A stretch of 64,000 nucleotides of DNA from DASRAA01 sp963814165. GTDB lineage: Bacteria > Acidobacteriota > Terriglobia > Terriglobales > Acidobacteriaceae. The stretch is from positions 1 through 64,000 of the forward strand of contig CAWFBW010000002.1 in assembly GCA_963814165.1 (NCBI GenBank). Direction: 5' to 3'. This document shows positions 9,448-20,711 of the stretch, piece after piece (position 1 is the first letter of the stretch; every line of letters begins with the position of its first letter). The notes beneath the pieces were generated by a model. The model had not been told where the DNA came from and did not search any database. It saw nothing but the letters and a program-made list of their open reading frames with translations. Made by a program: the position numbers and the translations under genes.

Positions 9448-10176
9448 TCACTTCGCAGCGGCAGGCATCTTAAAGTACGAATCTTCCATCGGCACGTTGA
9501 CTTCGATGGTGTCGAAAGCGATCCGGGCTTGGTCCGGACCGCCACCGCCCTTGGTGCTGATTTCCACCGAAAATGGGTAGTAGACGCCGGCGACCAGCTT
9601 GTAGGAACCAAGCAGCTCATCGGTCTCGCGGACGGATCCGCGAATGAACTCCTGTGTCACCCTCTTGATCTCGAGGTACGTGTCCGGATCGAGGTAGTAG
9701 TACATGACGTCGCCGTTCTTCAGGGTCACCTTGAGCTTGTACGCGTCGTCGCCGTCAACGACATCGTGGCCAATGTACTCAATCTTGTTGCCCTTGATCT
9801 GATAGTCGACTAACGGTCCGTCGATGTCGGCGTTGTCGATCAGATCTCGCATGTCGTCTTCGCCCAGCATTTGGGCATCCTTGCGCCCCTCGAACGGATC
9901 GATTTTCCAGCCCACAGATCCGTCGTACGCAATCGACTGCGTCATGCCCTGCACCGTGAACCCCTGGCGAATCATGTTCGGCCGTTTGTTTTCCTTGCTG
10001 AACTCCGCATTGATGCCGACGTAAGCTTTGCCGGCCATTTTGAGGGTATTCACGGCCTTGATCTTCGCGACTCCGCCTCGCGCCTGCAGATTCTTGGCAA
10101 CCAGTTCCTCAGCCGTTTGGGCAGAGGCTATCGCCGCCAGGCAAAACAGTCCCACGACTACTCGGGTCATGCGCAT
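9448..10176 (-). CDS. LolA-like outer-membrane lipoprotein-sorting-type periplasmic protein
   Basis: 242 aa, ATG at 10176 with GGAG eight bases upstream. The N-terminus MRMTRVVVGLFCLAAIASAQ is a signal peptide. The following residues, with ARGG after the helix, FEGRKDAQ, YIGHDVVDGDDAYKLKV and YYLDPDTYLEIKR, resemble the LolA/LppX half-barrel fold common in proteins annotated as outer-membrane lipoprotein-sorting proteins. It could bind a lipid or lipoprotein, or serve as a chaperone for the large BNR protein encoded next to it; the last is only context. The absence of LolBCDE nearby argues against calling it lolA itself. Confidence 0.72.
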   Translation of the reverse strand: MRMTRVVVGLFCLAAIASAQTAEELVAKNLQARGGVAKIKAVNTLKMAGKAYVGINAEFSKENKRPNMIRQGFTVQGMTQSIAYDGSVGWKIDPFEGRKDAQMLGEDDMRDLIDNADIDGPLVDYQIKGNKIEYIGHDVVDGDDAYKLKVTLKNGDVMYYYLDPDTYLEIKRVTQEFIRGSVRETDELLGSYKLVAGVYYPFSVEISTKGGGGPDQARIAFDTIEVNVPMEDSYFKMPAAAK

Positions 10177-10363
10177 AAGTTCAGCTCCTTGTTCGGTCTT
10201 CGACGCCCGACAGAATCTTCATACATCTCTTTGAAATTATTCCTTGCGGTGTTCACTCGCTCGTATTTTTGTACGTATTCGAACTGCGAATGTTCCCGAC
10301 TGCACTGTCGGCCGGTTACCAGGAAAGCACGCCGACTGCGATGAGCTGTCAGTAAAACCTCGC

Positions 10364-10405
10364 ATAAAACAAGGCGGCTACCCCCGGGCCCGGGCGACCG
10401 CCTTG
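10364..10405 (-). terminator. Hairpin terminator downstream of tRNA-Ser
   Basis: CAAGGCGG (10370-10377) and CCGCCTTG (10398-10405) pair around a GC-rich loop that can fold further (CCCGGGCCCGGG). On the minus strand it is followed by TTTTAT. It lies about 60 bases beyond the tRNA 3' end in the direction of transcription. Confidence 0.65.
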
Positions 10406-10468
10406 CTTGCTGCAATATCCGCCTAAGTTCCTGCTGAAATCGAAGTCATGGGAGACAGGAAGAGGTAA

Positions 10469-10558
10469 TGGCGGAGAGACAGGGATTCGAACCCTGGGTA
10501 CCCTTTCGAGTACACACGCTTTCCAAGCGTGCGCCTTCAGCCACTCGGCCATCTCTCC
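10469..10558 (-). tRNA. tRNA-Ser (anticodon GGA)
   Basis: Minus-strand cloverleaf: the acceptor stem GGAGAGA (5' end at 10558) pairs with TCTCTCC (10479-10473). It has a D-arm with GGCCGAGTGGCTGAAGGC, the anticodon loop TTGGAAA (anticodon GGA, reading UCC/UCU), the long variable arm expected of a type II tRNA, and a T-arm with GGTTCGAATCC. Discriminator G is at 10472 and the 3' CCA is encoded (10471-10469). Confidence 0.97.
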
Positions 10559-10661
10559 GATCGCAACCCGCACGCCAAATCGCGGACAGGCTGGCATTTC
10601 TCATTGTAGCGTAGGCAAGCCAGTCCCGGATTGCCGCTCAATGGCCCTAATCCTACCGTAG

Positions 10662-11138
10662 CTATTCGTCTTCTTTCAGCTGTTGGGAAAGGTAGTTCTG
10701 GTAGCCCATCTCACCGATGGCGTGCAACTGAGACTCAAGCCAGTCAATGTGGTGCTCTTCGTCAGTGAGGATCTTCTCGGCAAGCTCGCGCGATCCCCCA
10801 TCGTTGGTCGCGACGCATAACTGAATCCCGTCGTTCAGCCGCTTGACGGCGTCATATTCCAGTTGGAGGTCGTTCTTGAACTGCTGCTCCACCGACTGGC
10901 CGATATTGATCTTGAAATAGTCAGTCATGTTCGGGCTGCCATCAAGATACAAAATCCGCTCGATTAGCTTCTCTGCGTGTACCATTTCTTCAATCGATTC
11001 TTTTCGGATCAGTTTGGCCAGACGCTCATAGCCCCAGTTCTCGCACATCTCCGCGTGCAGAAAATACTGGTTGATCGCTGTTAGCTCGGCTTTCAGCACC
11101 TGGTTCAGAAATTCAATAACCTTGGCATCACCCTTCAT
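10662..11138 (-). CDS. bfr: Bacterioferritin
   Basis: 158 aa, the usual family length. It assembles into the 24-subunit iron-storage shell, oxidising Fe(II) at a di-iron centre. The di-iron ligands fall at the Escherichia coli positions: Glu18, Glu51, His54, Glu94, Glu127 and His130, with Tyr25 near the site. Met52, the haem ligand at the subunit interface, is also present (motif EEMVHAEK), so this is a haem-type bacterioferritin and not a plain ferritin. No bacterioferritin-associated ferredoxin gene is adjacent. It appears monocistronic; nothing in the upstream sequence clearly marks Fur control. Confidence 0.96.
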   Translation of the reverse strand: MKGDAKVIEFLNQVLKAELTAINQYFLHAEMCENWGYERLAKLIRKESIEEMVHAEKLIERILYLDGSPNMTDYFKINIGQSVEQQFKNDLQLEYDAVKRLNDGIQLCVATNDGGSRELAEKILTDEEHHIDWLESQLHAIGEMGYQNYLSQQLKEDE

Positions 11139-11282
11139 GTCGCCTCACAGAAAGAAAAATAGAATTGCATACTGCATCCGCTCACCAGAACTGCTCATTG
11201 TACTGATCTCGCGACCACGGCGGAAATTCTCAATTCGAGCCGGGGCAGAAATCCTGGCGTGATCGAGAAGGCGGGGGATCAA

Positions 11283-12170
11283 CTACTTCTTTTCAGCACC
11301 GTTCGCCGTGGGCGCCAAACCCGAGGGCAACGGTGCCCCTTCCGGCCGTGCCCCTGGCACGGCGTGAGGCATGGGTACCTCGCGCGCGGACGGCGGAATG
11401 TACCCATCCAACAAGCGCCGGTGCATGCTGTACAGCGCAAGCTCCAGGCGGTCGGAGACGCCGAGTTTGTCGTAGATCTTCCGCAGGTAGTTCTTCACCA
11501 CCTGCTCAGTAGTTCCGACCTCCATTGCGATGTCTTTGTTTTTCAGGCCCTGGGTCACTCCTCCGATAATCATCATCTCCTTTTCGCTCAGCCGGAGTTG
11601 ATTTTTGTGAGTGACCCCGTGTTCTGCCTGGTTCCGATAGGCCTCGATCACCCAATTGACTCCCTGATTATCGAGCCATGTCTCTCCTGAAGACACCTTA
11701 CGGACGCACCTAACCAGCAGATCTGGCGAAATCGAGCGAGTCAAGATTCCGCGCACCCCGCGCCGCAGGTAATCCACCGTTTCTTCTTCGCCGGTGAAAT
11801 GCGCAATGATGATGATCTTTGTGCCGGGTTCCGACCGCCGGATGACTTCCGAGACTGACTCCGCCGGATTCGGAGACAGTCCTGCCTCAAAAAGTATGAT
11901 GTCGGCCGGCGTGCTCGCCACGACGTTCAATGTCTGTTGCAAGCTGTCGGTCTGGGCGACGACTTCCAAGTCCTTCTCCAGGGCGAAAATCTTGACCATT
12001 CCGACCCTGAAGATTGCCTCCGAGTCGGCTACGATTACGCGCATCGGGACGCGTTTCGATTCGGGAGGGCCCGGCTGCGACGATGACGCAGACCGAAATG
12101 GCGGCCGTTCAGTTTCCTGCCGCGTAACCGTGGATGACGTTTTTTCAGAGCCGCTCAAACTTGTATTCAT
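11283..12170 (-). CDS. LuxR-type response regulator with degenerate receiver
   Basis: 295 aa from the ATG at 12170. A TTG at 12185 is in frame, and an internal ATG at 12044 directly before the receiver domain (MRVIVADSE) is a third option. The receiver lacks key residues of NarL-type regulators. The phosphoacceptor Asp is Glu (IILFEAGLSP), the usual Thr/Ser is Ala (IIIAHFT), and the conserved Lys before Pro is Arg (LTRSISP). The C-terminal helix-turn-helix (LSEKEMMIIGGVTQG, then NKDIAMEVGTTEQVVKNYLRKIYDKL) is complete, so DNA binding is likely. A Pro/Ala-rich tail ends the protein. It overlaps the PilZ gene by 26 bases, so the two are probably translated together. A phosphorylation-independent output is inferred. 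Confidence 0.82.
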   Translation of the reverse strand: MNTSLSGSEKTSSTVTRQETERPPFRSASSSQPGPPESKRVPMRVIVADSEAIFRVGMVKIFALEKDLEVVAQTDSLQQTLNVVASTPADIILFEAGLSPNPAESVSEVIRRSEPGTKIIIIAHFTGEEETVDYLRRGVRGILTRSISPDLLVRCVRKVSSGETWLDNQGVNWVIEAYRNQAEHGVTHKNQLRLSEKEMMIIGGVTQGLKNKDIAMEVGTTEQVVKNYLRKIYDKLGVSDRLELALYSMHRRLLDGYIPPSAREVPMPHAVPGARPEGAPLPSGLAPTANGAEKK

Positions 12171-12462
12171 CGATGACAACCGCAATGCTACGTCGTGTTT
12201 GTTCCTGCGAACATCTCACTACTCGCCCTTGGCACTTGACCAGGATGTCGCGATCCGAACCTAGTACATCTCCTGGCATTGCCACGGTAAATTCAACCGC
12301 AGTTCCGACTTCAACGTCAGTCTCACTGCGAAACAAGATGCCGCCCGCTGAAATATCAATTGTCTCGGCCCGGTGCTCTTCGGTGTCCGTCTTGAGAGTC
12401 ACCGGAAGATGCAGCGGGAAGCGAATAGCGTTTCGAAGATCAGGATGCGATTCAGGGTTCAT
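12145..12462 (-). CDS. PilZ-domain protein
   Basis: 105 aa. The PilZ fold is indicated by the N-terminal R-rich segment (DLRNAIRFPLHLPV) and the IDISAGGILF motif matching the D/N-x-S-x-x-G signature, followed by beta strands typical of the domain. A lone PilZ protein usually binds cyclic di-GMP and transmits the signal to a partner. The RxxxR element is partly present (R at 10 and 14), so nucleotide binding is plausible but not certain. It is the upstream gene of a pair with the atypical response regulator, whose start lies inside this gene. Confidence 0.84.
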   Translation of the reverse strand: MNPESHPDLRNAIRFPLHLPVTLKTDTEEHRAETIDISAGGILFRSETDVEVGTAVEFTVAMPGDVLGSDRDILVKCQGRVVRCSQEQTRRSIAVVIDEYKFERL

Positions 12463-12749
12463 GGCAGTTCAGAACAACAATACATCGAATTACATCCTGT
12501 CTGAAGTTACTAAAGTACCACCAAGGTCACCACTTGCGCCATCGAAAAGTTGTTTCTGGCCGGCATTGTTTCCCATATTGAGACTCTATTTTCAATGAGT
12601 TAACCAGCCTCGTGGAATTGCGGCCCAACGGAGGTAACCTGTTCTGGCAGATTTGGATCACCGAGGTCACTGCCAGTAGCCAAAATATGTCATGTTGCGG
12701 ACCGCCCAGCACTCGTGTCAGCTGTGAAAATTGTTATGGTTTACCTTGT

Positions 12750-13097
12750 ATGGTTTTCAAGTTACAAACTGCGAATCTGGAACATGGGATGCCCTCTGTC
12801 TCGCAAGCGCTGGCTCGGCTCACAGCCGAGCTAGGAACGGCACGAGCGCACAGCACGAAGGTTTTAAAAATTATTCACGGATACGGATCGAGCGGAGTGG
12901 GCGGCGACTTGCGCATCGCAATACAGTCGGCGCTGCGGCAAATGGCCGAGAAGGGAGAGATACGTGAGTGCATCTTCGGCGAGAACTGGCGCAGGAGTGA
13001 CAGCGTATCGTGGGACTTGGTGAAGCGTTTTCCTGCGCTGAAGGACGATCACGACTTCGGGAGAGGTAACCGTGGCATCACAATCATCGCGTTGTAA
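12750..13097 (+). CDS. Smr-domain protein (small MutS-related)
   Basis: 115 aa from the ATG at 12750 (MVFKLQTANLEHGMPS). The central motif VLKIIHGYGSSGVGG is the core of the Smr domain, a small nucleic-acid-binding or nicking domain found free or at the C-terminus of MutS2. The preceding DLxxG-type strand and helix (SVSQALARLTAEL) fit the family. No strong ribosome-binding site is seen, and an ATG at 12789 is possible but would remove a conserved strand. Upstream in-frame sequence to 12612 looks non-coding. Function beyond nucleic-acid handling is not established. Confidence 0.78.
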   Translation: MVFKLQTANLEHGMPSVSQALARLTAELGTARAHSTKVLKIIHGYGSSGVGGDLRIAIQSALRQMAEKGEIRECIFGENWRRSDSVSWDLVKRFPALKDDHDFGRGNRGITIIAL

Positions 13098-13119
13098 AGA
13101 TACTCCGACGTCAGAAATC

Positions 13120-13142
13120 AAAAAGGCGGCATCGCTGCCGCC
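13120..13142 (-). terminator. Hairpin terminator after ahcY
   Basis: GGCGGCA (13125-13131) and TGCCGCC (13136-13142) form a perfect stem with a four-base loop. On the minus strand it is followed by a short T-run (A residues 13120-13124). It lies 38 bases beyond the ahcY stop. Confidence 0.75.
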
Positions 13143-13179
13143 CAACTGATAACCGGCACCTGGCTGCCGGCAACTTCGC

Positions 13180-14457
13180 TTATGTACCTTCCGACCAGCT
13201 CGCCAGATACTCTTCCTGTTCGAGGGTCAGCCGATCGATCTTGATGCCCATCGATTCGAGCTTCAGCTTTGCCACTCGCTTGTCGAGTTCCTCCGGCACT
13301 GCGAAGACCTTCTTCTCAAGGCTCGCGTGGTTCTTCACTAGGTATTCAACGGACAGCGCCTGATCAGCAAAACTCATGTCCATCACTGACGGCGGATGTC
13401 CCTCGGCAGAAGCCAGGTTGATCAAGCGGCCTTCACCCAGCAGGTTGATCTTACGGCCATCTTTCAGCGAGAACTCTTCCACGAAGGGGCGAGTCGTGCG
13501 CTTTGAGGACGACATCTTCTCCAGCGTCGGAATGTCGATTTCCACGTTGAAGTGGCCCGAGTTTGAAATGATTGCGCCGTCCTTCATGGCTTCAAAATGC
13601 TCCTTACGAAGCACGCTTTTATTCCCGGTCACCGTGCAGAACACGTCGCCAATCTTCACCGCTTCTTCCATGCTCATGACGCGGTAGCCATCCATCACCG
13701 CCTCAATCGCCTTCGTCGGGTCGATCTCGGTCACAATGACTTCAGCACCCAATCCACGCGCGCGGCTGGCCAATCCGCGGCCACACCACCCGTAGCCGGC
13801 AACCACAAACTTCGATCCAGCCAGCAGGAAGTTGGTCGCCCGCACAATGCCGTCAATCGTGGACTGCCCCGTGCCGTAGCGGTTGTCAAACAGGTGCTTG
13901 GTGTCGGCGTCATTTACGGCGATGATCGGGTAAGTGAGTACCCCTTCCTTCGCCATTGCACGCAGGCGTATGACACCTGTGGTCGTCTCTTCGGTTCCGG
14001 CGATTACGCCTTGGAGCACTTCCTTGCGCTTGGTCAACGCAATCGTAACCAGGTCGGCACCGTCGTCCATCGTGATGTGCGGTTTGTGGTCAAGTGCCGA
14101 CATGATGTGACCGTAGTACGTGTCGTTGTCCTCACCCTTGATGGCGTAAACCGGAATGTTGTAATCGCGCACCAGGCACGCGGCAACATCGTCTTGCGTT
14201 GACAACGGATTCGAAGCGCACAGCACGACATCGGCTCCGCCATCCCGCAGCGTGATCGCGAGGTTGGCTGTCTCTGCGGTTACGTGCAGACACGCGGAAA
14301 TCCGCATGCCCTTGAGCGGTTGGTTCTTGATGAACTCTTTGCGGATGATCTGCAGCACTTTCATGGACTGATTGGCCCAGTCGATGCGTCTCTTGCCCAG
14401 ATCAGCGAGTTCAATGTTTGCGATATCCCCTGCAATTTGCGTAGTTGTCGTGGACAT
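13180..14457 (-). CDS. ahcY: S-adenosylhomocysteine hydrolase
   Basis: 425 aa. It hydrolyses S-adenosylhomocysteine to adenosine and homocysteine in the cytoplasm, relieving product inhibition of methyltransferases. Conserved elements are present: HVTAETANLA near the N-terminus, the substrate-site Asp/Glu region (MDDGADL, GTEETTTGV), NDADTKHLFDNRYGTGQST, the NAD-binding GYGWCGRGLASRARGLGA and the C-terminal LGEGRLINLA with EGHP. Like other short bacterial forms it lacks the 40-residue insertion. It lies 118 bases downstream of metK on the same strand, joining synthesis and recycling of the methyl donor; a hairpin between them may separate or attenuate transcription. Confidence 0.97.
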   Translation of the reverse strand: MSTTTTQIAGDIANIELADLGKRRIDWANQSMKVLQIIRKEFIKNQPLKGMRISACLHVTAETANLAITLRDGGADVVLCASNPLSTQDDVAACLVRDYNIPVYAIKGEDNDTYYGHIMSALDHKPHITMDDGADLVTIALTKRKEVLQGVIAGTEETTTGVIRLRAMAKEGVLTYPIIAVNDADTKHLFDNRYGTGQSTIDGIVRATNFLLAGSKFVVAGYGWCGRGLASRARGLGAEVIVTEIDPTKAIEAVMDGYRVMSMEEAVKIGDVFCTVTGNKSVLRKEHFEAMKDGAIISNSGHFNVEIDIPTLEKMSSSKRTTRPFVEEFSLKDGRKINLLGEGRLINLASAEGHPPSVMDMSFADQALSVEYLVKNHASLEKKVFAVPEELDKRVAKLKLESMGIKIDRLTLEQEEYLASWSEGT

Positions 14458-14540
14458 AATCTCCCGTTCCTATAAACCTGAGTGACGGTTTGCTTGGCCG
14501 CCCAGGACAGGTCACCGGCACAAACAAAACAGAAGTGAAT

Positions 14541-14565
14541 GGAGCACCCGATCCTCGGGCGCTCC
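14541..14565 (-). terminator. Hairpin between metK and ahcY
   Basis: On the minus strand GGAGCGCCCGA pairs with TCGGGTGCTCC over a three-base loop (11 pairs, one G-U), immediately after the metK stop. A T-rich but interrupted tract follows (TTCTGTTTTGTTTG). It may be a terminator or partial attenuator. I compared the region with known SAM and SAH riboswitch cores and saw no match. Confidence 0.55.
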
Positions 14566-14575
14566 GCGACTGAAG

Positions 14576-15757
<1,182 letters not shown>

Positions 15758-16027
15758 TGGAAAACTCCTATCAGTTCGATCGCGTGGGTTCAGGACTCAG
15801 AGCACTTCGGCGGGACACAACCGTGCCTTGGCTTTCTGGAGCCTCCCTTGAGGATACCAACGAACCGGACGACTACCTACATTTTAGGTGCCAAAGGCCA
15901 ATATCCGCCATCGAACGGCACGATCTTGCAGCGAAAATGGTCCTTGAAAAGCCTTGCTTGACACCGTCAAAATCCTTACTCCGATTGGATTTAGCGAGGC
16001 CGAGCCAGCTTGGCAACCGGCCTCGGG

Positions 16028-16865
16028 CTATGGCTTCAGCGCCGTGTGAACAGCCAACAACTGATCCAGCAGCGATGAAAGGTGCTTCAGATCCAAAGCA
16101 TTCGCGCCATCTGACTTGGCACGCGGCGGGTCGTCGTGCACCTCCACAAACACGCCGTCCACGCCGGCCGCCACTCCAGCCCGCGCCAGGAGCGGAATGA
16201 ATTCTGGCTGTCCACCACTTTGTTGTGCGGCATCTTGTCCGCCGGAGCTTTCGGCTGAAGGAAGTTGAACCGAGTGCGTCGCATCGAAAACCACCGGAGC
16301 AAACTGCCTCATGATTGCCAATCCCCTCATGTCAACCACCAGGTTGCCGTATCCGAATGTCGAACCCCGTTCTGTCAGAAAGACCCGTTCCCCTCCCGCT
16401 TCACGGACCTTTTCGACCGCGTGCTTCATGTCCCAAGGCGATACAAACTGGCCTTTCTTGATATTGACGGTCTTGCCGGTCTTTGCGGCGGCTACGAGCA
16501 AGTCGGTCTGGCGGCAGAGGAACGCTGGAATCTGGAGAACATCCACCACTTCGGCTACTCGTGCAGCATGGCCGGCCTCATGGACGTCAGTCAGCACAGG
16601 AACGCCGACAGCGCTCCGAACTTTACCCAAAATCCGCAAACCCTCGTCAATACCGGGACCACGGAAACTCCGAATCGACGTGCGATTCGCCTTATCGTAC
16701 GAAGCCTTAAAAATGTAGGGGATCTTCTTGTCAGAAGCGACTTTGGCGATCGCCTCGGCCATTTTCAGCGCATGCTGCTCACTTTCGATGACACAGGGCC
16801 CGGCAATCAGAAACAGTCCGTCCGCTCCCGATACTGACCTGCCCAACGGAGAATCCTTGCGCCAT
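16028..16865 (-). CDS. kdsA: 3-deoxy-D-manno-octulosonate 8-phosphate synthase, frameshifted near the 5' end
   Basis: It condenses phosphoenolpyruvate with arabinose 5-phosphate to give KDO-8-phosphate for lipopolysaccharide. Conserved stretches are LIAGPCVIES, FKASYDKANRTS, TDVHE, PAFLCRQTDLL, KKGQF, TERGSTFGYG, FDATHSVQLP and EVHDDPPRAKSDG. The Cys in AGPC places it in the metal-dependent class; the metal-free E. coli type has Asn there. The natural start is the ATG at 16865 with GGAG upstream, giving MAQGFSVGQVSIGSGR. One surplus base near 16816 then breaks the frame, and removing it gives a continuous 278-residue enzyme. A frame extending to 17062 lacks homology upstream and is not the real start. 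An error in the sequence is more likely than loss of an essential envelope gene. Confidence 0.9.
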
Positions 16866-17026
16866 CTGCTCGCTCCACAACCCAGCGGATCAGGAATCCA
16901 TGGGCATAACCATCCTATATGCAGCCAGAAGTCTCCGTCACCGCCTAAGCCGAAAAGGAAACGCGAACGCGAACGCAAACTTCCCTTCGCTTTTTCGTGG
17001 GTAAACCTTCCCTGCAAGCAAAACAA

Positions 17027-17054
17027 ATTCCCGGCATCTTTCGATGCCGGGAAT
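17027..17054 (-). terminator. Terminator after the PEP-CTERM gene
   Basis: ATTCCCGGCATC (17027-17038) and GATGCCGGGAAT (17043-17054) form a perfect 12-bp stem with a four-base loop. On the minus strand it is followed by TTGTTTTG. It separates the PEP-CTERM gene from kdsA. Confidence 0.78.
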
Positions 17055-17111
17055 GGGAACAATATAGGCCTGAATCAGATTGATTCGGGAGGTAGACCTA
17101 GCTCCAAATCA

Positions 17112-17676
17112 CTAGAACTTGCGACGCAGCATTCCGGCTGCAGCCAGCAAGCCCGACCCGACAAGCGCAATCGTGCCTGGCTCTGGGACCGAGGAGGGAA
17201 GAACCTCGCCGCTCGACAGGCTACCCTGGTAGGTAACAAAATCGATGTCAACCGCAGAACCAGCCGCGAAGCCTGTCTGTGTGAAGCCCGGCGTTGAGCT
17301 GTTTATCCAGTACTTGCCGGTGAAAAAGCCGAAAGCCCCGTTCACGTACATCGTGTTCAAGTTCACCCAACCGGTGAGGCTATCGGGGCCAATGCTTACG
17401 GAAAACCACGAGGAATTCGGCAAGAGAGCGTAGGGGCTGCTGCCGTTGGCGAAGAAAACCGTGTTGTCGGCCAACGAGAAACTCCCGGCGTTTACGGCTT
17501 GGTATGCGTGTCCCGACACCGCCGTGAAAGCTGGCATACGTGGATGTCACAGCCACCGATCCGCTAGTGCTCGGACCAAACGTGATCTGGGTGGGAATGA
17601 TGTTTGCGAAACTGGCTCCCGTAAATACCGTTGCCAGAAACAGAAGCGCCAATGCGAAAGTGATCTTGCGAGCCAT
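17112..17676 (-). CDS. PEP-CTERM sorting-domain secreted protein (frameshifted)
   Basis: The ATG at 17676 is preceded by GGGAGGAAG. MARKITFALALLFLATVFTGASFAN is a signal peptide. The C-terminus shows a standard PEP-CTERM tail: VPEPGTIALVGSGLLAAAGMLRRKF, i.e. a PEP motif, a hydrophobic segment and a basic end, recognised by exosortase for sorting and processing. The frame changes at a run of T near 17528; removing one base joins SVAVTSTYASF to TAVSGHAYQAV and gives 187 residues. The middle is a Ser/Gly/Asn-rich beta domain without a recognised function. No exosortase gene lies in the window. Confidence 0.85.
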
Positions 17677-18062
17677 ATGCTGTTCTTCCTCCCTAAAACG
17701 AAACGTGACGACACTTCTGCCGCCCACGTGTTAATTGAAAACCTTGAACTTTCAACTGTTGTACAGAATCAGTATCCACCCTCGTGCGAGGTACTAACAG
17801 TACCGGTTACCCGAATAGAAACACAATAGCCTAAAAGTGCTGAGTCGGCAATTGCTTTTAGCTTGCTCAGCGGCGGCTCAGATATATGAAAACCCATTGT
17901 TCCCCTAAACAGTGAGCAAGGTATACATCGGAAGTAGCGATACTGTCAAGGCTTTTATTCCACCACTACACGATTTTTATCTCGAATTTAGGTCCTATCC
18001 TCCGTCTGCCGTCTGCGAGAAATCGCCCTTTGATGAGCAGAGGCGCCCGAGTTGGGCTCTCG
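17677..18062. other. Intergenic region upstream of the PEP-CTERM gene
   Basis: 386 bases between pyrG and the PEP-CTERM gene, both on the minus strand. It is more AT-rich than its surroundings, as expected for a promoter region, and contains no supportable gene, repeat or hairpin with a T-run. I could not assign a confident promoter. Confidence 0.5.
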
Positions 18063-19733
<1,671 letters not shown>

Positions 19734-19950
19734 GCCATCCTCTGTAGTTTTGGGGATTTGTGCCACCTGGGGGGCTTCTCCGTCGGCTCCGGAAAACAGG
19801 GAGCCCCTTGCGCTGGCTGCCCAGCGAAATCAAGGTGGAGTTTGTAGGGGTGCACGATCAATTATGGCTGGATTCTTGTGCGATGACAAGGTCATCTTCC
19901 GGTCAGTTTGTGAAAAAGTAAATAACCTTTCGAATCCCGCGTTCTCAGAG

Positions 19951-20641
19951 TCACTTCCGCTCGGCGATTGACTTGGCAGAGCGAAATACGGCCTCGAACA
20001 TTGCCGCCGTCAGCTTCCCCGTAGCGGTGTTCTGGTTGGATGGATGGTAGCTGGCCAGCAGCGTCACCCCGTTCGGCAGTTCGTACCTCTTGGCATGGCC
20101 AAAAACCAGTCCGGCTTTCCCGCTGATCACTTTAGTGCGCAGGAGATGCGCGAGGTACGCATCGAACCCGATCTTCCCCAGCGCGACAACCACTTTGACT
20201 GTCCTCAGTATCGCCAGTTCCCGGTCCAGATACTCCGCAGCAATTCGCCAGTTCACTGGGCAGCGGCTTGTTGTCAGGCGGAGCGCACCGCACCGCGGCC
20301 GTGATGTAGCAGTCGGTCAGTTGTAGCCCGTCATCACGACGCTCAGCCGTAGGCTGCGAGGCGAACCCAACCTTGTGCAGGATCGGATACATGAACTTGC
20401 CGGAAGCGTCGCCCGTGAACGGCCTGCCTGTGCGGTTTGAGCCGTGGGCCCCCGGAGCTAGTCCCAGAATCAAAACACGTGCCTGCGGGTCGCCAAATCC
20501 CGGCACCGGACGCGCCCAGTATTCGTGATCTAAGTAGGCACGCCGCTTTTCCCTACCGATTCGCTCGCGGTATTCCACCAACCGCGGACATCGGACACAC
20601 GCGATCACTTCTTTATTGAGTATTGTCAGCGCGCTTGGCAA
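19951..20641 (-). CDS. Uracil-DNA glycosylase, family 5 type (frameshifted)
   Basis: The frame opens at a TTG at 20641 (LTILNKEVIACVRCPRLVEYR, a conserved Cys-rich start typical of iron-sulfur UDGs). Motif A is LGLAPGAHGSNRTGR and the second motif is ASYHPSNQN. Ala-Pro-Gly/Ala-Ala-His in motif A rather than GLAPG-Asp fits family 5 (UDGb), which removes uracil and other deaminated bases in GC-rich bacteria and archaea. A surplus base at about 20239 breaks the gene. Deleting one T on the coding strand joins PPDNKPLPSELANC to AEYLDRELA and yields about 229 residues. A base error is the simplest explanation. Confidence 0.82.
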
Positions 20642-20711
20642 GGTGATTGTAAGCGGGAGTGAGGCGAGGCGGAGAGCTCAGCTCGCGGTCACGTTGATTC
20701 ACCAGCTAGTC

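Noticed and set aside
9384..9620. Extension of the BNR-repeat protein by 79 codons
   Set aside because: It overlaps the LolA-like gene, is Arg/Ser/Pro-rich without family features, and a signal peptide with a ribosome-binding site starts at 9383.
14458..14575. SAH or SAM riboswitch between metK and ahcY, or before metK
   Set aside because: The only structure is a simple 11-pair hairpin; the conserved cores of known SAM and SAH riboswitch classes were not found there or in 15758-16027.
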